Shown here in pieces: positions 57,092 to 64,000 of a stretch of DNA of 64,000 nucleotides. The stretch is from VAZQ01 sp963807865. Lineage in GTDB: Bacteria; Pseudomonadota; Alphaproteobacteria; Rhizobiales; Xanthobacteraceae. The position numbers and the translations under genes were made by a program. Positions within the stretch are counted from its first letter, which is position 1. Each line of letters opens with the position of its first letter. The DNA is taken from contig CAWEDK010000039.1 in NCBI GenBank assembly GCA_963807865.1, positions 62,001 to 126,000 on the forward strand. The letters run 5' to 3'. The notes below the pieces were generated by a model. It was not told where the DNA came from and made no database searches. It saw only the letters and a list, made by a program, of their open reading frames with translations.

Positions 57092-58278
57092 TTGGCAGAG
57101 AGCGTGGTAAGACGCCGCGTGGCTTCAGGCCATGGCAAAGAGGCCGAATTGAATACCTCCAGACCGGAAGCCGAGATCGATGCGCGCTACATGGAGCTTG
57201 CGCTTGCGCTCGGACGCCGCGGGCTGGGGCGCACGTGGCCCAATCCGGCGGTCGGGGCGGTGATCGTGCGCGACGATGGCGATGGTCCGGTGATCGTCGG
57301 GCGCGGCTGGACACAGCCCGGTGGCCGGCCGCACGCCGAAGTCGAAGCGTTGCGCCAGCGCCGGTGCCGCTGCGCGCGGGGCGACGCTCTATGTCACGCT
57401 TGAGCCATGCTCGCATCACGGCAAGTCGCCGCCCTGTGCCGACGCGGTGGTCGCCGCCGGCATCACGCGCGTTGTTTCCGCGCTGGTCGATCCGAATCCG
57501 GAGGTCGCCGGCGCCGGCCATTGGCGGATGGCGGAGGCCGGCATCACGGTCGAGGTCGGGGTCGGCGGCGACGAGGCGCGGCGCGCCCACGCCGGCCACA
57601 TCCGGCGCGTGCAGGATGGCCGGCCCCATGTGATGCTCAAGCTCGCGGTCTCGGCCGACGGCAAGGCCGGACTTGCCGGGCGGCGGCCCGCCGCCATTAC
57701 CGGCGATCTGGCCCGCGAGCGGGTGCATCTCATGCGTGCGATGAGCGATGCAGTGGTGACCGGGATCGGCACCGCGCTGGCGGACGATCCGTTGCTGACC
57801 TGCCGGTTGCCCGGCATGGCGCAACGCTCGCCGGTGCGCATCGTGCTCGATGGCCGGCTGCGGCTGCCGGTCGAGAGCAGGCTGGTGACGAGCGCGCGGC
57901 AGACCCCGCTCTGGGTCGTGTCCGGGCTTGACGCTCCGCGCGAGCGCGAACAGGCGCTGGTGGCCGAGGGTGCGGAGGTCATGCGGGTGCCGTCGCCGGA
58001 CGGCCGGCTCGATCTCGGCGCGGTGCTGAAACTCCTGGCGGGTCGCGGCATCACCCGGTTGATGGTGGAGACCGGACCGATCCTGGCGGCGGCGTTTCTG
58101 CGCGCCGACTACGTCGACGAGGCCGCGCTGTTTCAAGCCCCGCAGGCAATCGGAGCGGACGGCATCGAGGCCCTCGACGGTTTGCCGCTGGCCGCGCTAT
58201 CTCATTCGCCGAAATTCAGATCGACAGGGCGCGACGGCGGTCGGGCCTGATACGGTCGAGACGTTCGAGCGGGCCTGA
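57092..58278 (+). CDS. ribD: Bifunctional riboflavin deaminase/reductase RibD (two frameshifts)
   Basis: The deaminase domain has YMELALALGRRGLGRTWPNP, GGRPHAEVEALRQ (zinc His) and TLYVTLEPCSHHGKSPPCAD (zinc Cys pair). The reductase domain has DGRPHVMLKLAVSADGKAGL, RVHLMRAMSDAVVTGIGTAL and RLMVETGPILAAAFLRADYV. Extra bases near 57,362 and 58,228 break the frame; with the second corrected the end is VGPDTVETFERA at 58,278. The start is uncertain (TTG at 57,092, GTG at 57,119 or TTG at 57,149). It catalyses steps two and three of riboflavin synthesis. Confidence 0.93.
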
Positions 58279-58281
58279 CGC

Positions 58282-58887
58282 ATGTTCACGGGAATCGTCA
58301 CCGACATCGGCGAAGTGGCTGCGGTCGAGCCGCGCGCCGACGGGCTCACGCGGCTGCGGATCGCGTGCAGCTTCGATCCCGACACCATCGCGATCGGCGC
58401 CTCGATTGCCTGCAGCGGGGTGTGCCTCACCGTCGTGTCGCGTGGCCGTGACGGCAACCGTGGCTGGTTCGCGGTCGACGCCGCCGCCGAGACCTTGCGG
58501 CTCACCACGGTCAGCCGCTGGCGGCAAGGCACGAAGGTCAACCTCGAGCGTTCGTTGAAGGTCGGCGACGAGCTTGGCGGCCATATCGTCGCCGGTCATG
58601 CCGATGGCGTGGCGGTGCTCGCCGCGCGCGAAGACCTCACCGAGATGGCGCGGTTGACGTTCAAGGCGCCGCCCGAACTGGCGCGGTTTATCGCGCAGAA
58701 AGGTTCGGTGGCGCTCGACGGCGTATCGCTGACCGTCAATACCGTCGAAGGCCCAAGCTTTTCGGTGCTGATCATCCCGCACACGCTTGCAGTGACGACG
58801 ATCGGTGCGCTCGCAGCCGGGGACAGCGTCAATCTCGAGGTCGATCTGATGGCGCGCTATGCGGCCCGGTTGCTGGAAGCCAGGTGA
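58282..58887 (+). CDS. ribE: Riboflavin synthase, alpha subunit
   Basis: The 201-residue protein begins MFTGIVTDIGEVAAVEPRAD and has two similar barrels: ASIACSGVCLTVVSRG with VDAAAETLRLTTVSRW, and KGSVALDGVSLTVNTVEGPS with IPHTLAVTTIGALAAGDSVN. The linker has ELGGHIVAGHADGVAVL. This is the internal duplication of riboflavin synthase. It converts two lumazine molecules to riboflavin. The ATG is three bases after the corrected ribD stop. Confidence 0.96.
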   Translation: MFTGIVTDIGEVAAVEPRADGLTRLRIACSFDPDTIAIGASIACSGVCLTVVSRGRDGNRGWFAVDAAAETLRLTTVSRWRQGTKVNLERSLKVGDELGGHIVAGHADGVAVLAAREDLTEMARLTFKAPPELARFIAQKGSVALDGVSLTVNTVEGPSFSVLIIPHTLAVTTIGALAAGDSVNLEVDLMARYAARLLEAR

Positions 58888-58890
58888 CGC

Positions 58891-59505
58891 TCAGGAGCGA
58901 GCGTCCACCGCTCCTGAGCGCCGCTCCTCGCGTGCTGCTTCGTAAATCTCGTGCGCCGCGTCCGCGTTGATCGCCGCGATCGCCAGCCCGACAACCAGGT
59001 CCGGCCAGCCCGAAAGCGTGGCCGCGGTGACGAAGCCGGCGGCAATGATCGCGATGTTGGCAAACGTATCGTTGCGCGCCGACAGGAAAGCGGCGCGCGT
59101 CAGACTTCCAGCATGGCCGCGGTAACGCGCAAGGATCAACGCGCAGGTCAGGTTGACGGCGAGCGCGCCGGCGCCCGCGAGCGTCAGCGGAATGGGCTCC
59201 GGCGGCACTGGAAGCCAGAACTTGTCCCAGGCGGTCCAGAGCGTCGCGAGGCCCGGGACGAGGAGAATGGCCGCCAGCACCATTCCGAGCCGGGCGCGAT
59301 TGGCGGCGCTCCAGCCGAGCCCGACCAGAATGAGGAGATTGATCGACGCATCTTCCAGGAAATCGATGCTGTCGGCGAACAGCGATACCGAGCCGATCGA
59401 CGTCGCGACTGCGAATTCGACGCCGAAGTAGGCGAGATTGAGCAGCGCAACCAGCGTGACGGCTTGGCGCAACGGTCTCGACGAGTGGTGGTCGGTCCCA
59501 GGCAT
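58891..59505 (-). CDS. Cation diffusion facilitator-like transporter
   Basis: The 204-residue protein has membrane helices and the metal-site segments SVSLFADSIDFLEDASINLL (A-D-x3-[F]-x2-D) and FLSARNDTFANIAIIAAGFV (N-D-x3-N). These resemble the paired HxxxD/DxxxD sites of CDF transporters. The cytoplasmic C-terminal domain is missing and the protein is shorter than the usual 300 residues. It is inverted with respect to ribE and ribH and splits them. Confidence 0.82.
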   Translation of the reverse strand: MPGTDHHSSRPLRQAVTLVALLNLAYFGVEFAVATSIGSVSLFADSIDFLEDASINLLILVGLGWSAANRARLGMVLAAILLVPGLATLWTAWDKFWLPVPPEPIPLTLAGAGALAVNLTCALILARYRGHAGSLTRAAFLSARNDTFANIAIIAAGFVTAATLSGWPDLVVGLAIAAINADAAHEIYEAAREERRSGAVDARS

Positions 59506-59625
59506 CGCATCCTTAACGTCCCGAGAACCAAGCTATAGTCACCGCTGCGGGTGCGGACCAGACGCTCCCTTGCGTCATCCCCACTTCGCTTGGTACGAGG
59601 GGCGGTCTTTTGGAGATTATCGCTT

Positions 59626-60117
59626 ATGGCTGAGCCGCGCCGGTCCGCCGGAAAAGAACCGGACGATGTTGCCGGCGCGCGCATCGTCGTCGTGGAAGCG
59701 CGGTTCTACGACGATATCGCCGACACGCTGCTCAAGGGCGCGACGCGCGTTCTGGAAGAGGCGCGCGTCGCATTCGAACGGATCAGCGTGCCGGGTTCGC
59801 TCGAGATCGCGCCCGCGATTGCGATGGCGCTCGATGCCTCCGAGAAATCCGGCAAACCGATCGAAGGCGCGGTGGCGCTCGGATGCGTGATCCGCGGCGA
59901 GACGCTGCATTTCGAGATCGTCTCCCAGGAATCGGCGCGCGCGCTGATCGAGCTGTCGGTCCGTCGCGGCATTCCGATCGGTAACGGCATCCTCACCGTG
60001 GATAACGACGCCCAGGCCTGGGCGCGCGCCCGTCCGGAGGAGGGCGACAAGGGTGGCGATGCGGCCCGCGCGGCGCTTTCGCTCGTCCGGATCAAGCGCC
60101 GCCTCGCGCGGGGCTGA
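59626..60117 (+). CDS. ribH: 6,7-dimethyl-8-ribityllumazine synthase
   Basis: From the ATG at 59,626 the protein has 163 residues: ARIVVVEARFYDDIADTLLK, VPGSLEIAPAIAMALDASEK, GAVALGCVIRGETLHFEIVS and VRRGIPIGNGILTVDNDAQA. PGSLEI and GETLHFE are the substrate-binding motifs (GATxHx in other species). It condenses the ribityl-uracil with dihydroxybutanone phosphate. GGAGATTATC precedes the start. nusB follows after two bases. Confidence 0.96.
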   Translation: MAEPRRSAGKEPDDVAGARIVVVEARFYDDIADTLLKGATRVLEEARVAFERISVPGSLEIAPAIAMALDASEKSGKPIEGAVALGCVIRGETLHFEIVSQESARALIELSVRRGIPIGNGILTVDNDAQAWARARPEEGDKGGDAARAALSLVRIKRRLARG

Positions 60118-60119
60118 TC

Positions 60120-60611
60120 ATGGCCGGTCCAAAATCCGACGAAGAGCGCAAGGCCAATCGCCGCGGCGCCGCCCGCCTTTCGGCGGTCCAGGCGCTCTAT
60201 CAGATGGACATCGCCGGCACCGGCGTGAACGACATTCTCGCCGAATTCGAGAGCCACTGGATCGGCCGCGAGGTCGAGGGCGAGCAATATCTGCCCGCCG
60301 AGGCGGCGTTCTTCCGAGACGTGGTCGGCGGGGTCGTGCGCGAACAGCGCAAGCTCGATCCGCTGATCGACGAGGCGCTGGCGCAGGGCTGGCCGCTCAA
60401 GCGCATCGAGGCGATCCTGCGTGCGGTGTTGCGGGCTGGCGCCTACGAACTCGGCCACCGCAACGATGTGCCGGCGCGCGTGGTCGTGTCCGAGTATGTC
60501 GATGTAGCCAACGCCTTCGTCGACCGCGACGAGACCGGTCTGGTGAACGCCGTGCTCGACCAGATTGCGCGCCAGTTGCGGTCCGCCGAATTCGAACGTT
60601 CGCCGCGGTGA
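60120..60611 (+). CDS. nusB: Transcription antitermination factor NusB
   Basis: The 163-residue helical protein begins MAGPKSDEERKANRRGAARL and has SAVQALYQMDIAGTGVNDIL, FRDVVGGVVREQRKLDPLID, RIEAILRAVLRAGAYELGHR and the typical end NDVPARVVVSEYVDVANAFV, DRDETGLVNAVLDQIARQL. It binds BoxA with NusE in rRNA antitermination. It is coupled to ribH, the usual order in alphaproteobacteria. Confidence 0.96.
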   Translation: MAGPKSDEERKANRRGAARLSAVQALYQMDIAGTGVNDILAEFESHWIGREVEGEQYLPAEAAFFRDVVGGVVREQRKLDPLIDEALAQGWPLKRIEAILRAVLRAGAYELGHRNDVPARVVVSEYVDVANAFVDRDETGLVNAVLDQIARQLRSAEFERSPR

Positions 60612-60646
60612 ACCGTGCGCCCCGGAACGACGGCGGCCCCCTTGGA

Positions 60647-61879
60647 TCAGCCGACAGCGAAAGGCAGCGCGGTCGGACTGCGGAAATTCGACGACGAGTT
60701 CCAGGCGATTTTGTCGACGGTGAGATGATAGTCCGGCACGCGCGCGAGGAACCGGCGCATCGCCGTCTCGGTTACCAGTCGCGCCATCTGGCTCCCCAGA
60801 CAGAAATGCTTGCCGGACCCGAAGCCGAGGTGTCCCAGCGGCCGGCGGTCGATGTCGTAGACGTCGGGCTCGGGAAACTTGCGCCAGTCGCGGTTGGCCG
60901 CGCCGTAGGCGAGGGCGACCTTGTCGCCGGCCCGCAGGGTCTGCCCGTGCAACTCGGTCTCGCGCGCGACCGTGCGCTTGAACCGTTGTGCCGAGGTATT
61001 GAAGCGCAGCAATTCCTCGATCGCCGGCGCGATCAGCGACGGGTCCGCGACGATACGGCGGCGTGCGTCGGGATAGTCGTGCAGGTTGAGCGCAAACACG
61101 CTCATGAAGCTCGACAACGATTCCACTCCGGCCATGACGAATGTGGCTGTCGTCATGACGACCTCCCGCTCACTCAGCCGGTCGCCGTCGATCTCGGCCT
61201 CGGCCAGATGCGTGATGAGGTCGTCGGTCGGGCTGGCGCGGCGGGCCGCCACCTCGGTACTCAGGAAATCGCTGAGTTCCTTGAACGCGGCGATGTGCTC
61301 TGCAGTGCGGCCCTTGACCGTCTTGTCGGTCGACACCGCGAGGATCACCTTGCGACGAATGTCGGCATGGTTGCGGTCCGGCAGCCCCATCGTGCGGAAC
61401 AGCAGTCCCACGGTGATCTGGCTGGAAAAATCGTCGACGAATTCAAAGGTCTTGTTGGCACAGATCCGGTCGAGCGCGCGATCGGCGATCTCGATGGTCG
61501 GGGCAACGAGGTTCTCGATATTCTTGCGGGCGAATGCGGCCTGGCTCAGGGCGCGAAGTCGGTCATGCCGCGGCGGATCGGTGGTGCCGAGCGTGGCGCC
61601 GGAACGGCCGGGCAGTTCGTCGATCAGGTTGCCTTGAGCGGAGGAAAAGGTCTCCCAGTCGCGTGCCGCCTGCATGACGTCGTCGTAGCGCGACAAAATC
61701 CAGAGCTTGCCGCTCTCGCTCCAGTAGCACGGGTATTTCTCACGCAGGACTGCGTAGTGAGGAAATGGATCGGCGTCGATTTCGGGTGAGTAGAGATCGA
61801 ATGCTTCCACGCTCGGATCACTTGTGTGGTGCTGCAAAGGCTGTTCGCAATAGCTATCATGGCCGCTGCGCGCCGTCAC
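60647..61879 (-). CDS. Cytochrome P450
   Basis: The 410-residue soluble protein has the heme loop HLGFGSGKHFCLGSQMARL (FGxGxHxCxG), the K-helix region EELLRFNTSAQRFKRTVARE (ExxR) and the I-helix VMAGVESLSSFM, in which Glu-Ser replaces the common Glu-Thr. It also has LGTTDPPRHDRLRALSQAAF. Length and motifs match bacterial class I P450s of the CYP107/CYP199-like type. No ferredoxin gene is adjacent. It is divergent from thiL with only 29 bases between the starts. Substrate unknown. Confidence 0.95.
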   Translation of the reverse strand: MTARSGHDSYCEQPLQHHTSDPSVEAFDLYSPEIDADPFPHYAVLREKYPCYWSESGKLWILSRYDDVMQAARDWETFSSAQGNLIDELPGRSGATLGTTDPPRHDRLRALSQAAFARKNIENLVAPTIEIADRALDRICANKTFEFVDDFSSQITVGLLFRTMGLPDRNHADIRRKVILAVSTDKTVKGRTAEHIAAFKELSDFLSTEVAARRASPTDDLITHLAEAEIDGDRLSEREVVMTTATFVMAGVESLSSFMSVFALNLHDYPDARRRIVADPSLIAPAIEELLRFNTSAQRFKRTVARETELHGQTLRAGDKVALAYGAANRDWRKFPEPDVYDIDRRPLGHLGFGSGKHFCLGSQMARLVTETAMRRFLARVPDYHLTVDKIAWNSSSNFRSPTALPFAVG

Positions 61880-61908
61880 TCGGCGGCTCGTCCGGATAGT
61901 CGATCGTC

Positions 61909-62914
61909 ATGACCAGGAAGCGAACAGGATCGAGCGAAGACCGGCTCATCGCGCGGTATTTCAGGCCGCTGGCGAAGCATCCTGGCGCCTTTGGTCTGGT
62001 CGACGATGCGGCCGCGATCACGCCGCCCAGGGGGTGTGACATCGTTCTCAAGACCGACGGCATCATTGGCGGCGTGCATTTTTTTCCTGACGATCCGCCC
62101 GAGACCGTGGCCAAGAAGGCGCTGCGGGTAAACCTCTCGGACCTCGCCGCCAAGGGCGCGCGGCCGCTGGGCTTCCTGCTCACGCTTGCGCTGCCTAGCG
62201 ATATCGGCGACGCGTGGCTGCGGCGGTTCGCACGCGGGCTGGGTGCGGACGCGGACCGTTTCGGCTGTCCGCTGTTTGGCGGCGACACCGACCGGACGAC
62301 CGGACCCATCACAATCTCCATCGCTGCGTTTGGTTCGGTGCCGCATGGCAAGATGGTCCGGCGCACCGCTGCAAAGCCAGGCGACCGGGTGCTGGTGACC
62401 GGCACGATCGGCGATGCGGCGCTCGGATCTGCTGCTGCGCAAGCATCCTGCCAGTGCCAGGAAGTGGGGGCTCACACCGCGCGACGAGCGGCATCTGGCG
62501 CGCCGATATCTGGTGCCGGAGCCGCGCAACGCCGTCGCGGATGCGTTGCGCGCCCATGCGTCGGCCGCCATGGATGTCTCCGACGGGCTTGTCGGCGATT
62601 TGACCAAGCTCTGCCGGGCGTCCGAGGTGACGGCTGACATCGATGTTGCGCGGGTCCCACTGTCGCCCGCGGCGCGCCGAGCGCTCAAGACGGAACCTGC
62701 GCTGATCGAACCTATCCTCACGGGCGGCGACGACTACGAGGTGTTGCTTACGATGCCGGCACGTCGCGTGGCGGCGTTCCGCAAGGCCGCGGCAGCGGCC
62801 GGTGTCGCGGCCACCGAGATCGGCGCCATCGTGCAGGGAAGCGCTTCGCCTCGCTTCCTCGATCGGGACGACAAGCCGCTGGCGTTCCGGAGGCCGTCGT
62901 TCAGCCATTTCTGA
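61909..62914 (+). CDS. thiL: Thiamine-monophosphate kinase (one frameshift)
   Basis: The protein reads SSEDRLIARYFRPLAKHPGA, FGLVDDAAAITPPRGCDIVL, KTDGIIGGVHFFPDDPPETV and KALRVNLSDLAAKGARPLGF. After an extra base near 62,428 it continues LLLRKHPASARKWGLT, DALRAHASAAMDVSDGLVGD and EPILTGGDDYEVLLTMP. The D-D, KTD and GGDDYE motifs are those of ThiL (PurM-like fold). The length is one over a multiple of three, matching a single insertion. It phosphorylates thiamine phosphate to thiamine diphosphate. Confidence 0.94.
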
Positions 62915-62972
62915 GCTTCTGGCCGTGGGTCGGGTCGCACGATAAGCTCACCGGAAAGGGAAGGGCACGCCA

Positions 62973-64000
62973 TGCACGATACGACCTCCTTGCGCCGTTC
63001 GGAGGGATCGACCAACAGCGATCCTCGGTTCGTCGCATTGCAACGCCGCTTCCCGACGATCCCTTATCTGCGTGAACAGGCGCGTCGTTCGTTGCCGCGC
63101 TTCGCCTTCGAATATTGCGATGGCGGAGCGGGCGCGGACGGCGGTATTGCGCGCAACTGGAATGCGCTCAATGCGGTCGAACTCGTTCCGCGCTACGGGG
63201 TAACGACGGCGCTGCCGCCGGTCGACATCGAATTGCTCGGGCATCGCTACGCGGCGCCGATCGGCGTTGCGCCGATGGGCGGGCCGTCGCTGGTGTTTCC
63301 CGGTGCGGACCGGTATCTCGCCGCGGCCGCGCAGCGCGCCAACGTGCCCTATACGCTGGGGCTGGTCGGCGGCATGACCGTCGAGCAGGCGGCCGAAGTT
63401 GCGCCCGACGTACTTTGGTTCCAGCTCTACCGCTGCGCGCGCAACGAGCATGTCATCGGGTTCGATCTTGTCCGGCGCGCCGATGCCGCCGGCGTGAAGG
63501 TGTTGGTCCTGACGCTCGACGTGCCGGTCCGCACGACGCGCTCGCGCGAGGTGGCGGCCGGGATCACCACGCCGTTCCGACCCGACTTGCGAATGATGGC
63601 GGGCATCCTGACATCGCCAGGCTATCTCAGATCGCTGGTGCAGAACGGCCTGCCGCGCTTCAGCAACCTCAAGCCCTACACCAAGGACGACGCCGACGTG
63701 AACGAAGTCGCCGCATTCGTGCGCCGCGAGATGGCGGGGGCATTCACCTGGGATGAGGTCGCGAGTTATCGCGAGCGCTGGAAGCGGCCGCTGGTCGTCA
63801 AAGGCATCATGCACCCGGCCGATGCCGAGAAATGCGTGTCGCTGGGTGTCGATGGCATCATCGTCTCCAACCACGGCGGCAGGCAGGTCGAGGGGCTGCC
63901 GGCGGCGATCGATGTGCTGCCGGCAATCGCGAGCGCCGTCCGCGGCCGCGCCGCAGTGATGATGGATTCCGGCATCCGCTCGGGGCTCGACGTGGCGCGG
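62973..64000 (+). CDS. FMN-dependent alpha-hydroxy-acid oxidase/dehydrogenase, 3' end outside window
   Basis: The frame from the ATG at 62,973 is open to the window end. It reads PRFAFEYCDGGAGADGGIAR, APIGVAPMGGPSLVFPGADR, LWFQLYRCARNEHVIGFDLV, LVLTLDVPVRTTRSRE, RPLVVKGIMHPADAEKCVSL and IIVSNHGGRQVEGLPAAI, the LldD/glycolate-oxidase fold with the catalytic His in NHGGRQ. The flavin Lys is in VVKGIM. Typical members have 370-390 residues, so about 40 residues are missing. Substrate (lactate, mandelate or glycolate) cannot be told. Confidence 0.92.

Overview
The window is high-GC bacterial DNA that looks like two unrelated genomes joined end to end. Bases 1 to about 17,650 carry an accessory region followed by a complete-order division and cell wall (dcw) cluster. 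Its MraZ sequence and its PadR/HAAS and YiaA-type neighbours suggest an Acidobacteriota-like organism (inference, moderate confidence). From about 17,655 to the end the gene content is that of an alphaproteobacterium of the Hyphomicrobiales (Bradyrhizobium/Xanthobacteraceae-like). Evidence for this is hemB, an ldtR/L,D-transpeptidase pair, the glyA-nrdR-ribD-ribE-ribH-nusB-thiL order, Bug-type solute receptors and palindromic repeats of the GTAGCCCGGATG type. At the join murG (plus strand) and hemB (minus strand) are both cut at the same place, tail to tail, so an assembly chimera is far more likely than a natural junction.

Both halves contain many reading-frame breaks inside conserved genes, most of them explained by one extra base. 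This fits an under-polished, insertion-prone assembly, so split genes here should not be read as pseudogenes without checking. Coordinates of such genes span the whole broken frame.

First part: PadR regulator and HAAS membrane protein (1-1,240); a YiaA-like membrane protein running into a degenerate 21-bp/heptapeptide tandem array (1,320-2,385); a minus-strand bacterial E2-like (ubiquitin-conjugating fold) protein with a C-terminal SEC-C motif and a tiny His/Pro-rich ORF before it (2,430-3,368); then, divergently, a sigma-factor-like protein, a helical protein and an ImmA/IrrE metallopeptidase (3,609-5,442). VapBC and a ribbon-helix-helix gene follow (5,564-6,703). Four 10-bp-spaced MraZ boxes precede mraZ-rsmH-ftsL-ftsI-murE-murF-mraY-murD-ftsW-murG (6,876-17,650), mostly with overlapping stops and starts.

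Second part: truncated hemB; a 999-residue exported WD40-like/caspase-fold protein; a valine-degradation block (acyl-CoA dehydrogenase, 3-hydroxyisobutyryl-CoA hydrolase, mmsB); ldtR and an L,D-transpeptidase; a Bug receptor; an ABC-type binding protein; a metallo-beta-lactamase-fold hydrolase; an amidohydrolase; an EamA exporter with a TetR regulator and two matching operators; a serine hydrolase; a diguanylate cyclase; envelope proteins; a VIT-family transporter; a methyltransferase and a putative rhamnosyltransferase; and asnS. The last 16 kb holds glyA-nrdR, a seven-gene minus-strand sulfatase island (formylglycine-generating enzyme, two Cys-type sulfatases, membrane proteins, a HAD-type protein), then ribD-ribE-[cation efflux]-ribH-nusB-[P450]-thiL and an FMN-dependent alpha-hydroxyacid oxidase cut by the window end.

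Most unusual items: the E2/SEC-C locus with its divergent sigma-like/IrrE operon and structured intergenic DNA, the heptad array, the large caspase-like protein, and the sulfatase/FGE island placed inside a conserved housekeeping gene string. No tRNA, rRNA, CRISPR array, transposase or integrase was found.
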